Positions 17,471 to 27,417 are shown, numbered from the stretch's first letter. The stretch is 64,000 bases of DNA from Brumimicrobium aurantiacum (GCF_003402975.1 NZ_QURB01000001.1:434001-498000), one strand, 5' to 3'. The notes: generated by a model from the letters alone, not told the origin. Made by a program: numbers and translations.

Positions 17471-18916
17471 TTAATTTTTCTGTCTAGAAAGTTCTCTTAA
17501 TAGAAGAATACTAAAATAAGCAAGAAAAGGAAAACCTAAAACTAGAAATCTATACTCAACAAAACCATAATAAACAGGAAATAACGCAATTAAAAACAAC
17601 GGAACCATTATCAACAAACCATCCTTTGCTTTGAATTTTCGTTTAATTAAAGAGTTTGTTGTAAACAAAATTAAACTAAAAAAACCAATAATGATGACAA
17701 AAGCATTAATGATATAAATCAATCCTTTAATTAAGAATTGAACAGGACTATCATTCCTCATATTCAAGTAATAAGTAAAAGGTTGAAAAATGAATTTTCT
17801 TAATAATGTTAATCTAGAGCCAATATAAAAATCGAAAGGTGATTCTTTTTTATAATTATCAATAAAATCTTTTACTTTTTCAATAAATAAATCTGATTTA
17901 AATTGCCGTTCATTTAGTATCAAGGAGTCATTGTTTGCATCCCAATAAATTTGTCTTAAATTTTTCAAACTATCTAAGGTAAAAGATTTATTAAAAATTC
18001 TTTCTGGAAATATATCATCAGAAGGCCGTTCAAAACCACCATCTTTTAAATGTTTTTGGTTTTGAAACCAAAGTCCTTCAGAGTTAGGGTTCCATTCAAC
18101 AGCATCCCCACCAAAAGATTTTAAAAACTCCCTATAGCTCAGTAGATGATTTGAAAAATCTGGGTACGCTTGTAGTGGAGTAAATTTATTTTCAATACTA
18201 TAATTTCTAATAATCCATATTGAATCAACAATTATGAACATTGAAGTAAAAAGAAAAAGAGATAACATTAGCCTACTTCTTATTTCATTTCGGAATTTGT
18301 AAACGATGTAAAGTGCCATTAGTATCCAAATAACAATCATAAATGGACGTAAAAAAATTAACCAACAGATGAAAGCACCAGATAAGAAATAATATACATT
18401 TTTTCTTTTCTTTTCTGCTTTTAATAAGAATGCAAATCCTATTAATAAACAGCTACAAGCCAATGATTCAGTATAAAAAGGAAAACCCCAATATGTTATA
18501 TAATCAGTTAGCCCTAAAATAGAGACAAGAAGTATAAAAAAAACTATTCCCTTATTAAAAAATGCGCATAACTGTTTTGAAAAATAAATAACTGAAAAAG
18601 AATAAAATAACAACATAAAAACTGACAAAAACTGTAGTGTGATATGCTGTAAAAAAAAATACCTTATGGGTAAATACAAAATGGTGATACCGGGCATTCT
18701 TGAGGTATAACTACCATTAAATTCATAAACACCCTTGCTAAATAAATTTTCACTTAAACCTATATAAGCTTTTCCATCAGCTTTAATTTGATACAAATTA
18801 AAGTCATTAAATATTAATACTTTGACTAATTGAAAAATGAAAATCAATACAAAAAGAACCAAATAAACTTTTGTGGAATGATAATTTAATTTTTTAGATA
18901 CAGCTTTTAATTTCAT
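17471..18916 (-). CDS. polytopic GT-C-like membrane protein (glycosyltransferase candidate)
   Basis: A 481-residue protein with about ten transmembrane helices and a large periplasmic loop (about 240-380). The N-terminus MKLKAVSKKLNYHSTKVYL precedes the first helix, and the first loop has the pattern seen in ArnT/PMT-like GT-C enzymes (YLGLSENL-type Asp/Glu and GITILYLPIRYFF). GT-C enzymes move sugars from polyprenyl-phosphate carriers to acceptors on the periplasmic face. The start at ATG 18916 overlaps the wecE stop (TAATG), giving tight coupling; a longer upstream frame lies inside wecE and is rejected. The family assignment is tentative. Confidence 0.7.
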   Translation of the reverse strand: MKLKAVSKKLNYHSTKVYLVLFVLIFIFQLVKVLIFNDFNLYQIKADGKAYIGLSENLFSKGVYEFNGSYTSRMPGITILYLPIRYFFLQHITLQFLSVFMLLFYSFSVIYFSKQLCAFFNKGIVFFILLVSILGLTDYITYWGFPFYTESLACSCLLIGFAFLLKAEKKRKNVYYFLSGAFICWLIFLRPFMIVIWILMALYIVYKFRNEIRSRLMLSLFLFTSMFIIVDSIWIIRNYSIENKFTPLQAYPDFSNHLLSYREFLKSFGGDAVEWNPNSEGLWFQNQKHLKDGGFERPSDDIFPERIFNKSFTLDSLKNLRQIYWDANNDSLILNERQFKSDLFIEKVKDFIDNYKKESPFDFYIGSRLTLLRKFIFQPFTYYLNMRNDSPVQFLIKGLIYIINAFVIIIGFFSLILFTTNSLIKRKFKAKDGLLIMVPLFLIALFPVYYGFVEYRFLVLGFPFLAYFSILLLRELSRQKN

Positions 18917-20046
18917 TAAATTGATTTTAGTGTTTGAAACAGCTCTTCCTGTACTTTTTCTGGCAACTCGAAAAATAAAGGCAATCTTAACAAGCATTTA
19001 GTAAACTTATCTGCCTCTTGGAGGTTTCGTCCATCATGTTTTTCAATATAATAGGGGCTGCTGTGTAAAGATAAATAATGGAAAACAGAAGAGATATTTT
19101 TCGATTTTAATTTTTCAATAGCTTTCGACCTTTCATCAATAGAAGAAAAAATTAAATAAAACATATGCGCATTATTTGTTGCAAAAACAGGAATCTCTGG
19201 AAGTCTAAATTTGGAATTTGATATAGGGCTTAATAATTCATAATATTTCTCCCAAATGGCTTTTCTTTTCCTTTGAATTTTTTCGATATTCTCAACTTGA
19301 GCATATAGAAATGCTGCGGTAACTTCAGAAGGAAGGAAAGAAGACCCAGTGTCAACCCATCCATATTTATCGACTTCGCCTCTGAAAAACTCAGCGCGGT
19401 TAGTTCCTTTTTCCCAAATGATTTCTGAACGTTTTAAAAAACGATTATCGTTAATAGCTAACATCCCACCCTCACCACATTGTATGTTTTTTGTTTCATG
19501 AAATGAAAAACAGCCAAAATGGCCAATTGAACCTAATGACTTTCTAACCCCATCCTTTCCAGTATAAAAACTATCAATGGCTTGTGCAGCATCTTCAACA
19601 ACGAAAAGTTTATATTTCTCCGCAAGTTCCATTATTTTATCCATTTCGCAAGCAACCCCTGCATAATGGACGGGAACAATGGCTTTCGTTTTTGAGGTAA
19701 TGAGAGCTTCAATCTTATTCTCATCAATGTTTGGATTGTCTTTTCGACTGTCAGCAAAAACTATTTTTGCGCCCTGACGCACAAAAGCTAAGGCTGTTGA
19801 AACAAAAGTATAAGACGGTATAATAACTTCATCACCTGGTTTAATATCACATAAAATAGCACTCATTTCCAATGCATCAGTACACGAGGTGGTAAGTAAA
19901 CACTTCTCGAAACCATATTTTTCTTCGAAGTAATTTTGACACCTTTGGGTAAACATGCCATTTCCAGATATTTTACCGCTATTTACTGCTTCGTAAATGT
20001 AGTGGGTTTCTTTTCCCGTTAAATAGGGTTTGTTGAATGGGGTCAT
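18916..20046 (-). CDS. wecE: dTDP-4-amino-4,6-dideoxygalactose transaminase
   Basis: A 376-residue DegT/DnrJ/EryC1/StrS PLP enzyme. It closely follows E. coli WecE/RffA in its motifs: FNKPYLTGKE, SGNGMFTQRCQ, LTTSCTDALEM, GDEVIIPSYTFVSTALAFV, VPVHYAGVACEMD and CFSFHETKNIQCGEGG with the PLP lysine at K186. It should aminate dTDP-4-keto-6-deoxyglucose to dTDP-4-amino-4,6-dideoxygalactose (dTDP-Fuc4N). It overlaps the OafA-like acyltransferase by 4 bp. The enzymes making the keto sugar (RmlA, RmlB) are not in the window. Confidence 0.9.
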   Translation of the reverse strand: MTPFNKPYLTGKETHYIYEAVNSGKISGNGMFTQRCQNYFEEKYGFEKCLLTTSCTDALEMSAILCDIKPGDEVIIPSYTFVSTALAFVRQGAKIVFADSRKDNPNIDENKIEALITSKTKAIVPVHYAGVACEMDKIMELAEKYKLFVVEDAAQAIDSFYTGKDGVRKSLGSIGHFGCFSFHETKNIQCGEGGMLAINDNRFLKRSEIIWEKGTNRAEFFRGEVDKYGWVDTGSSFLPSEVTAAFLYAQVENIEKIQRKRKAIWEKYYELLSPISNSKFRLPEIPVFATNNAHMFYLIFSSIDERSKAIEKLKSKNISSVFHYLSLHSSPYYIEKHDGRNLQEADKFTKCLLRLPLFFELPEKVQEELFQTLKSI

Positions 20047-21209
20047 AATTTAGGCTGTTTAGCATTAGCTCCGCTAAGTATATGTGAATAATTTGTTTTT
20101 AATTTTATAAATCTATTTTCGAATAGATAGTAAGATAAAGAAGCAATAACAATGGTAAATGAAAATATTATTGAATATAATAAAAAATTAGAACTTTGAT
20201 CAAATGTAGAACATAAGTAAATAGCTAAGACAATGGATACAGAATGGAACATATATAAACCGTAAGAAATTCTACCTAAAAAGTTTAAAATAGAATTTTC
20301 CATAGAAAAGATACGATTTTCATTACATGCGAAGTTTAAAATTAGTACTCCAAATAAGATGGAATAAAATTCATAATGGAAAAAACCTATAGGAGATGGT
20401 AAAACATATCCAATAATTAAAAAGTAAATAGTTAATGCAAGCACACACCACTGCAATATTTTATTAAATAAAATACTTTTAATTTTCTTAACCATAGCAC
20501 TCTGACTATAAGCAATTATTGCAAAAACTCCCCCGATAGCCATGCAATCAATTGGAACAGTATTCCATATTTTTCTATATAATTCAATAGAAGAGCTATC
20601 TGGTGAAAAATTGAGGATAATTTTTATAATAAGATATATCCCGATCACGGATAACATAAGTAACCATTTATTATTGATTTTCTTGTTTAAGATTGGCCAA
20701 ATTAAATAGAACTGCTCTTCGGTTCCGATTGACCATAATTGAGAAGCGTATGGCACCACACCATAAACGGTTAAAACAATATTAGGCATCATAAAGATAT
20801 ATAGAAGAAACATTTCAACAACATTACCTTTTGAACCAAGACTTTCATAACCTGGAATACTCAATGCATCAACAAAAGGAAAGATGAAAAAAGCCATGAT
20901 AACTATTAGGAAATACAAAGGCCATATTCTTAAAATTCTTCTGACATAGAATTTCTTTACATCAATATTACCGATTGTGTCTTTTTCTTTGAACAATAGG
21001 TAAGAAATTAAAAAACCACTTAAAACAAAAAATAAAATGACACCTAATTTCCCAACAATTGCCACCCCTTGATTTCCCCAATTATTTTCTATGTGGAAGA
21101 TGTTTTTAATTTGTTCTGTATGATGAATTATAACAAGTGATGCCGCGATAAACCTAATGGCATTTAAATTCTTAAAATAAACCTTTGGTTGTGATTTAGT
21201 GATTGACAT
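20043..21209 (-). CDS. acyltransferase family 3 (OafA-like) membrane protein
   Basis: A 388-residue protein with about ten membrane helices and the acyltransferase-3 start LNAIRFIAASLVIIHH (His at about 29-30), followed by GVILFFVLSGFLISYLL and the RRILRIWPLYFL segment. Such proteins O-acetylate or otherwise acylate surface polysaccharides. It lies in the middle of the decoration cassette, overlapping wecE by 4 bp and 32 bp after a NeuD-like gene. Confidence 0.88.
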   Translation of the reverse strand: MSITKSQPKVYFKNLNAIRFIAASLVIIHHTEQIKNIFHIENNWGNQGVAIVGKLGVILFFVLSGFLISYLLFKEKDTIGNIDVKKFYVRRILRIWPLYFLIVIMAFFIFPFVDALSIPGYESLGSKGNVVEMFLLYIFMMPNIVLTVYGVVPYASQLWSIGTEEQFYLIWPILNKKINNKWLLMLSVIGIYLIIKIILNFSPDSSSIELYRKIWNTVPIDCMAIGGVFAIIAYSQSAMVKKIKSILFNKILQWCVLALTIYFLIIGYVLPSPIGFFHYEFYSILFGVLILNFACNENRIFSMENSILNFLGRISYGLYMFHSVSIVLAIYLCSTFDQSSNFLLYSIIFSFTIVIASLSYYLFENRFIKLKTNYSHILSGANAKQPKL

Positions 21210-21241
21210 AAACTATTGTTATCTTTAATAAATAAGTTTGT

Positions 21242-21871
21242 TTAATTAATAAACCTTTGTGGATTACCAACATAAAGTCCTTTTTTCTCTAGATCATTTA
21301 TAACAACAGTCCCTCCTCCAATTTGAATTTGTTCTGCAATATTAATGTTATCTATAATAGTTGAATTAATTCCTAGTATACATTTCTCACCTATTTTTAC
21401 GAAACCTGCAATTGCAATACGAGGGCTCAAAAAACTATGTTTACCGATATAAGAGTCATGGGCTACTGAACATGAATTGTTAATAATTGTATTTTGGTCA
21501 ATATGCACGTTTATATCAATAGAACATGATGGATAAATAACACAACCCTCACTAATATGAGCTGATTTGTCAACCCAAGAAGTTGAATGTATTATTTTTC
21601 CAAAAGGAATTATGCCTTTAAATTCATTAAAAAACCTCTCTCTTGCGTTCAAATGTTTATATCCAATTCCAATAATCAATTCATCAAAAGCAGCCAAGTT
21701 AAACTGTTGAATTATATCAGCGGTTTCCCCTAATATTTGAAAGCTTTTAATGTGCGAAGTCTTTGATAAGTCATCAAAAAATACCACTTTACTGTAATGT
21801 TTGTCCTCGATTGCATAATGAGCAATCTGTAAACCTAAGTCTCCTGCACCAATGATAGCTAACGTTTTCAT
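21242..21871 (-). CDS. NeuD/PglD-like sugar acyltransferase (left-handed beta helix)
   Basis: A 209-residue protein with an N-terminal Rossmann-like PglD_N domain (LAIIGAGDLGLQIAHYA) and a C-terminal hexapeptide-repeat left-handed beta-helix (about 105-200, with repeats such as ISEGCVIYPSCSIDINVHID). Family members N-acetylate 4-amino sugars with acetyl-CoA. Its partner is probably the WecE product, giving a Fuc4NAc-type sugar. It lies one base after the GT2 stop, so the genes are cotranscribed. Confidence 0.85.
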   Translation of the reverse strand: MKTLAIIGAGDLGLQIAHYAIEDKHYSKVVFFDDLSKTSHIKSFQILGETADIIQQFNLAAFDELIIGIGYKHLNARERFFNEFKGIIPFGKIIHSTSWVDKSAHISEGCVIYPSCSIDINVHIDQNTIINNSCSVAHDSYIGKHSFLSPRIAIAGFVKIGEKCILGINSTIIDNINIAEQIQIGGGTVVINDLEKKGLYVGNPQRFIN

Positions 21872-21872
21872 T

Positions 21873-22796
21873 CTAATAGATGTTTTTAATTATTGCGTTC
21901 GGTCTATTTTGAACTTGCTTAAAGATCTTAAAGATATAGATTCCTATCAGACCCAAAAAAGTTGAAATAATTCCTAGTATCAAAACATTCAACGAAATTA
22001 ATGATGTCCAACCTAATTGAACAGAATCTCCGTATATCAATTTCTTAACCGTATAATACACTATCGTTAAAAGACTCCCGAAAGTAATAAGAATGCCTGA
22101 GTAAAATAGATATTCTAATGGTTTTCCAGAGAATGAAGTAACTGCTTGAATCATTAACTCCATTCTTTTCCTTGTGCTATATGTACTCTCACCTTTTCTT
22201 TGTTTTTTTTCTACAGGAAGGCTCTTTTGATTATATCCCACCCAATACATCATTCCACCCAAAAACAAATTAGCATCACCTAACAGAAGTAAACTATCTA
22301 CATATTTCCTAGTCATCAATCTTTCTGTTAGAATGTTTTTTGGTATATTAACATCTGAAAATTTATTTATTGCCCACCAGAACATTCTTCCTCCAATGTT
22401 TTCAATAAAACGACCCTTTCTTTCTTGTTGGAAGCCATAAACAACATCTAAACTAGCATCTTCTGATAGTTCTTTAAAACAATCAATTAAAAAATCAGGA
22501 GAGACCTCCAAATCATTGTCAATCAAAAAGACGTACTCTCCGATAGCTTGTTGTAATCCGACTTGCATAGCGTAATGATGCCCAAAGTTTCTGGACAAAT
22601 CAATTATTTTTATCTGAGGTATTTCTTTTTTCTTTTCTATTAAATATATTAGAGAGTTATCAGGAGAACCGTCATTCACAAAAATAATTTCAAAGTCAGA
22701 AATATCTAAACTATTAATCGCGGTAATGGTTTCAGTTAAAAATTCATCTAAAAAGACTTCTGATTTATATAATGTAGAAACAATTGATAAATTCAT
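21873..22796 (-). CDS. DPM/GtrB-type GT2 (polyprenyl-phosphate glycosyltransferase)
   Basis: A 307-residue family 2 glycosyltransferase with the N-terminal GT-A fold (LSIVSTLYKSEVFLDEFL), the EIIFVNDGSPDNSL metal motif, the DNDLEVSPD (DxD-like) segment and two C-terminal membrane helices (about 235-255 and 268-290). This layout is that of ArnC/GtrB/DPM1 enzymes, which load a sugar on undecaprenyl phosphate at the inner membrane. Neighbours include a small SMR-like flippase and a GT-C enzyme, fitting a three-component glycan decoration system. Confidence 0.88.
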   Translation of the reverse strand: MNLSIVSTLYKSEVFLDEFLTETITAINSLDISDFEIIFVNDGSPDNSLIYLIEKKKEIPQIKIIDLSRNFGHHYAMQVGLQQAIGEYVFLIDNDLEVSPDFLIDCFKELSEDASLDVVYGFQQERKGRFIENIGGRMFWWAINKFSDVNIPKNILTERLMTRKYVDSLLLLGDANLFLGGMMYWVGYNQKSLPVEKKQRKGESTYSTRKRMELMIQAVTSFSGKPLEYLFYSGILITFGSLLTIVYYTVKKLIYGDSVQLGWTSLISLNVLILGIISTFLGLIGIYIFKIFKQVQNRPNAIIKNIY

Positions 22797-22806
22797 AATA
22801 AATGTA

Positions 22807-23514
22807 TTATATAGACTCTTTACCTCCCATTAATATATATTCTCTAGAAGAATCACCACAGTTAAACAACACATCTAAAACACTAATATAATGATTGAAT
22901 TGGCCATGCATTTGAATATATTCCGGGTATTCATACTTTATATATGATAATTGAATGTTATTGTTTTCAAAGTTAAGAGGATCAATATAATCTTTGGCTG
23001 AAGGACCACTTAAATATTCAGTCGCTTTTAATTCTTTACATATCTCAATCAACCGAATATCTTTTGCCCCCGACACGGATATATCCTTTGAATTAATAAA
23101 TTTCGTTTGAATATTCAGGATTTCACAAATTGTTTTTGTAAAATAAATATTCATTTCAGATAGATTAATCCATTTGTTTCCTAAGTAAAAATCTTCTATT
23201 ATATATTTATATTTATCGTAAAAAGGAGCTTTCTTATAGTTTAATTCAATCGACTTATAGTGCTTCAATTGCCAATCTTCACTTTGAGATATTTGTATAT
23301 CAGAAATTTTTGTTCCTCTAGGTGATTTCGCCACAGGAACCGATAACCAGATTGCACCATTTGGTGTTTTAATTTTATTTCTAGAACGCCAATCACGCTT
23401 TGTATAATCAACATCTTCAAAAAAAACAAAAGTATCCACCATGTTTATCATGTCAAAGACGCCCTTCCATGGAATATAGTTTGATTGCAGAATTGCAACT
23501 TTGTTTTCGATCAT
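22807..23514 (-). CDS. WbqC family protein
   Basis: A 235-residue protein with the family's N-terminal pattern ILQSNYIPWKGVFDMINMVD and FFEDVDYTKRDWRSRNKIKTP, then LSVPVAKSPRGTKI and a late LSGPSAKDYID region. WbqC-family genes are found in O-antigen and related surface polysaccharide clusters; the reaction is not well established. It sits 10 bp upstream of the DPM-type GT2 and belongs to the same run of genes, so it probably modifies the same amino sugar. Confidence 0.85.
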   Translation of the reverse strand: MIENKVAILQSNYIPWKGVFDMINMVDTFVFFEDVDYTKRDWRSRNKIKTPNGAIWLSVPVAKSPRGTKISDIQISQSEDWQLKHYKSIELNYKKAPFYDKYKYIIEDFYLGNKWINLSEMNIYFTKTICEILNIQTKFINSKDISVSGAKDIRLIEICKELKATEYLSGPSAKDYIDPLNFENNNIQLSYIKYEYPEYIQMHGQFNHYISVLDVLFNCGDSSREYILMGGKESI

Positions 23515-23580
23515 AAAATTTATTTATTTTAACAGATAGCTAATGCTTAATTTAAAGTTGGGTTATCACGAAAATAATAA

Positions 23581-23949
23581 TTAAAACCTTACAGTAACAA
23601 TAGTACCAATTATTATTAGAATTAACCCCGCTATCTTTCCTATAGTAAAAGTCTCTCCTAAAAACAGAATTCCTATTATAAAAACAAATGCAGGTGCTAA
23701 ACTCATAAAAGGATATGCCGTGGTTATTTCAAACTTTGTCATTGCTCCCATCCAAAAAAGAGAAGCTATAAAAGCGGAAGCAAAACCAGAAAATATTAAA
23801 GGATCAAGTATTAATTTTGTTAAATAAACAAGTTTTGTTAATATACCTTCGGGTAGGCTAATCTCTAATTTCGATAATCGCCATTTCAAAATAATTTGAC
23901 CATAAACTGTAAAGAATAGAGTTCCAAAAATATATAGGTAGTTACTCAT
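23581..23949 (-). CDS. small EamA/SMR-like four-helix transporter
   Basis: A 122-residue protein with four predicted helices and the ArnE/EamA signature FEITTAYPFMSLAPAFVFIIGILFLGETFTIGKIAGLILI (cited in part: AYPFMSLAP and FLGETFTIGKIAGL). The size is that of ArnE/ArnF or GtrA-like flippase subunits. It most likely flips the undecaprenyl-linked sugar made by the GT2 gene next door. It starts the cassette on the minus strand (23949), 67 bp ahead of WbqC. Confidence 0.8.
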   Translation of the reverse strand: MSNYLYIFGTLFFTVYGQIILKWRLSKLEISLPEGILTKLVYLTKLILDPLIFSGFASAFIASLFWMGAMTKFEITTAYPFMSLAPAFVFIIGILFLGETFTIGKIAGLILIIIGTIVTVRF

Positions 23950-24144
23950 GTTTTTTCATCAATAAAGTTAGAAAATTATTATATGTGATTCATTAGGAAA
24001 ACTAATGGTTCCGAAATTAGTGATTTTTAAAATAACAAACAGAAGCTAACAATATTTTTTTAGTGGTGTGTTCAATATTTTGAGTGTGTTCTGAAGTTCA
24101 TAAACTATCAAGCATGAGGGGAGTCTTCAAGACTTAAACTATTT

Positions 24145-24988
24145 CTAAACATAATCTGCCATTTCTCCTTCTACTTTCCTAAAGTAAAACAGCCCAGATA
24201 CAAATATCACCAAAATCATAAGAATTGAAACATACATCAAAGGACCTGGAGCATCACCGCCAAACATTGACCAACGGAAACCTTGAACAACTCCTGCCAT
24301 TGGGTTGAGGTAATAAAGAGTGACTGCCCATTCTGGAAGTTGCTTAACTGCAAACTCAGCTGGGTAAGCAACTGGTGTAATGTATAAACCTATTTGAACC
24401 ATAAAAGGGACGATGTGTTGGAAATCTCGGTAACGAACTGTTAATGCGCTTAGCCAAATCCCTACAGCCAATGCTGCAATCACTCCAATTAAAATAAATA
24501 CTGGTGCCAACCAAACATTTGCAGAAGGTGGCACTTGAAAGTAAATCATCAAGACAATCATAATCAATAAAGCCACTCCGAAATCGATAAAACCTACTAC
24601 TGCTTTAGATAATGGAATAATCAAGCGCGGGAAATAGATCTTTTTCACCATGTTTTGACTGGCAATTATCGAACTTCCAGAGTTGGTCATGACATAAGAA
24701 AAGTAACTCCACACACTCATTCCAGCTACTGTAAATAAAATGTGCGGAACTTCTGTTTCTACTCCAACAAAACGACCAAAAACCAATGAAAGAATCAATA
24801 ATGTTACTACTGGTTGTAAAATAGCCCACAATAATCCTATTTTAGTTTGTGCATGACATACTCGGAAATCCCTCCAGGCGAGCGTGAGGAATAAATCCTT
24901 ATATTGGTAAAGTGCCTGAAGTTTACTATGATGGACAGCTTCCTTGCGTCAGTTTTGGTTTTGAAGCATGAAAAGAACCGAAAGGCAT
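24145..24988 (-). pseudogene. ABC-2 type polysaccharide export permease, frameshifted at the N-terminus
   Basis: The frame from 24948 to 24145 encodes a typical six-helix ABC-2 export permease (Wzm/KpsM-like): LAWRDFRV, LLWAILQPVVTLLILS and KKIYFPRLIIPLSK are family signatures. The part ahead of 24831 has family homology but no ATG, and a TGA at 24949-24951 closes it. A second frame from ATG 24988 (MPFGSFHASKPKLTQ) ends at a TAG at 24926-24928, overlapping the first, so one base gain or loss may have split the N-terminus. Two bases after the LAWRDF motif look like decay: C and H replace the usual Arg-Tyr in the R-V-R-Y-x-QT stretch. No ATP-binding partner gene is present. A start at TTG 24831 would remove the first amphipathic helix and is unlikely to work. 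Confidence 0.7.
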
Positions 24989-25534
24989 ATACGACCGTAA
25001 AGGCAATTTGGGTACCCCCTTAGTGTTACGGCATCAAACGAGGACGATTCCCAAGCCTTGCCTCTCTTTTAGTCTATTTTTGATCATGCAATAAGTAAAA
25101 GCAATAAAGTTATTATCTTCATACTGTTTCTCACATTATAATCAGATTCCTCGTCGTTTGCTAGCTTACACCTTCAAGCTTTGTCAAAACAATAATGGCT
25201 AGGGTCAAGTATGAGAAGAGAAGGAAATTTATTAGTAACCTGTTAGACATTTAGTTCAGAGAATATCGCTCTCACTGTCTTTCTCAATCTATAATATCTC
25301 CGCTAACTTCTTGTCTTGTAAATTCCACAACTATTTCATTTGAAAGCCTTGCTAATAATTTCAAATACCTTTTAAACTTAGTAGTATTAAAACCAGATTT
25401 CAATAATAAACCAAAATTTAATTCATAACAAAAAAGGAAATGATTAGTGCCTCATCAAATTAATAAGTGTAATTGTACATCTTAAATAAAAAAAATTATA
25501 TTGAAACAGTTATTAGTGAATTAATTTTTTTAAT
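24989..25534. other. gene-free decayed segment
   Basis: About 545 bp between the broken permease and a GT2 gene. I find no ORF with a start and family match. One open stretch on the minus strand (about 25275-25450, ending DII-D-stop) reads KRYLKLLARLSNEIVVE but lacks a start codon. The segment probably holds remains of lost glycan genes. Confidence 0.4.
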
Positions 25535-26380
25535 TTAAAAAAAAGATACTAAGTATTTACCTCCATATTTTAACGCCTTTGGTAAACGTTTCATTTTTAA
25601 GTAATCAATAAATAATTGATAGGCAAGTTTACGTTTAAAAATAGAAATATCGTTTTTTGACTTTAGAAGATTTTGCTTTAAGGTGTGGTGCAAATAAAAT
25701 TCTTGATCTATAATTAGCTTTTCACTTTTGAAATGTGACATGCTATTAGGGTGAATTCTATATTTTAGTTTTGCCTCGATCATAAAACCACCTTTCAAAT
25801 GCGCCCCCACTTCCAACAAAAAATAGCGATCTGCAGGACTTGAAAGTGCTTTATTATAATAAATATTGTGTTGAGTTAAACTCTCTTTACGATAAATATA
25901 AGCTGATGGGCATGTGCTTATGTTAGGAAGAAAAGAAACAATTTCATTCTGAACGTTTTCATAAGTACCTCTTAAAACATTTTCATTTAAAATAGCTTCA
26001 CTTTTTTCATCAATCTGAATGATACCACAAGTTAAATAATCAACGCTCCTATTTACAGTGAAATTTTCTATTGCTTTTTCAAAGAAATTTGTAGAAAGAA
26101 GATCGTCTGCATCTAAAAAGATAATAAATTCTCCTCTTGCTTTTTTAAAACCCAAATTTCTGGAATCTGAAACGCCTGTGTTCGCTTTATCAATTAATAT
26201 GATGCGTTTATCTCTAATAGATTGAATAACTTCAACAGAATTGTCTGTTGAACCATCATTGACAATCAGGATTTCAAAATTGGTGTATTTCTGTTTAAGC
26301 ACAGAATTAATTGTTTCAACTATAAAATCTTTTCCGTTGTAGCACGGTATAACTACGCTTATTAATGCACTTTCTTTCAT
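25535..26380 (-). CDS. glycosyltransferase family 2
   Basis: A 281-residue cytoplasmic or membrane-associated GT2 enzyme. Motifs: ISVVIPCYNGKDFIVETI, EILIVNDGSTDNSVEVI, ISDSRNLGFKKARGEFIIFLDADDLL (the DxD region is LDADD) and a later CPSAYIYR. It probably adds one sugar to a lipid-linked glycan repeat. It overlaps the next GT gene (26377) by 4 bp. Confidence 0.9.
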   Translation of the reverse strand: MKESALISVVIPCYNGKDFIVETINSVLKQKYTNFEILIVNDGSTDNSVEVIQSIRDKRIILIDKANTGVSDSRNLGFKKARGEFIIFLDADDLLSTNFFEKAIENFTVNRSVDYLTCGIIQIDEKSEAILNENVLRGTYENVQNEIVSFLPNISTCPSAYIYRKESLTQHNIYYNKALSSPADRYFLLEVGAHLKGGFMIEAKLKYRIHPNSMSHFKSEKLIIDQEFYLHHTLKQNLLKSKNDISIFKRKLAYQLFIDYLKMKRLPKALKYGGKYLVSFF

Positions 26381-27345
26381 TTTTTCAAATAATATTTAAC
26401 CTTATGTTTTAATTCATTATTCATCGGAGCGTAGAGCATGGATTTAAATGCCAAAAATAAATTTTTAAAATGAGAGTTTTGGGTTTTATTGATTTTAAGA
26501 GCATAATATTCTCCGAAAGCTTTTTTTCTGGCTTTACTAGTCGATAATGGATATTGTTGTGGATTGTCCTTTAAAAATTGAGCAACAACCTTATTGTATC
26601 CTAAAAATTTATCATTAAAATAGAATTTAGAAAGCGTTTCTAGTGGAAAATAGGTTGTTTTTTGATCTATCATTTCTTGCTCATCCATAATAATCCCATT
26701 AGGGGAAAACTTTGCATTATTAACCTTCTTAATAGTAACTGAAGGAGGATCATGCACTAAAAAGTAGGTTTGGGCATCTGATGGAAATATAAAAGGAGAT
26801 GGCTGTAAATCTTGATGAAAGAAACGATAAGAATGCTCTGTATGCCCATATCTCTTATACTTTGCAAACAATGTATTAAAACCTCCAACCTTGTGAATAC
26901 CTTGTCTAGTATAAGAAGCAAACTGCGCCCCTCCAAACAAAAACCAATCCACTGATAATGAATCTATATCGGTTTGGTTATGGGGTTTACAACCATGAGG
27001 ATAGCATAAATGAGGTGCCCCTATTCTTTCATGAATTCGTATAGAGTCTTGAAATACTTCACTATTAATCAACTCAACATCATCCTCTATAAAAAAGTAA
27101 TAACCATAATCTGGAAATTGAGTCAACACTCTGTTTTTAGACAATCCTACACCTTCACGTTCTTCGGAGTAAATTAACGGAATATTGTATTCTTCACAAA
27201 AATCAATATAAGTTTGATCATTACCATCTAAAGCCAGAACGAAGTGAAAAGATTCATTTGAGTTAACGAATTTTAAATAATCCCAAATGTATTTCTGAAC
27301 TTCAGGAAGACGGTTGCATGAGGTGATTGTGATGAGTGATTTCAT
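26377..27345 (-). CDS. GT2-like glycosyltransferase, divergent
   Basis: A 322-residue protein with the GT-A type opening LITITSCNRLPEVQKYI, an FALALDGND strand ending (VLALDGNDQTY) and YYFFIEDDVELI, where EDD is the probable metal motif. The HEHSYRFFHQDL-like region (GHTEHSYRFF) resembles acceptor-side motifs. It is less canonical than its neighbours. Placed between two GT2 genes in the same orientation, it is most likely another glycan assembly enzyme. Confidence 0.75.
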   Translation of the reverse strand: MKSLITITSCNRLPEVQKYIWDYLKFVNSNESFHFVLALDGNDQTYIDFCEEYNIPLIYSEEREGVGLSKNRVLTQFPDYGYYFFIEDDVELINSEVFQDSIRIHERIGAPHLCYPHGCKPHNQTDIDSLSVDWFLFGGAQFASYTRQGIHKVGGFNTLFAKYKRYGHTEHSYRFFHQDLQPSPFIFPSDAQTYFLVHDPPSVTIKKVNNAKFSPNGIIMDEQEMIDQKTTYFPLETLSKFYFNDKFLGYNKVVAQFLKDNPQQYPLSTSKARKKAFGEYYALKINKTQNSHFKNLFLAFKSMLYAPMNNELKHKVKYYLKK

Positions 27346-27417
27346 TACTTGTCTTTTGGACGATTTTAATTAAAGAATAATAATACTTATAAATTTATGA
27401 TTTCCTTTGAAGTCAAA

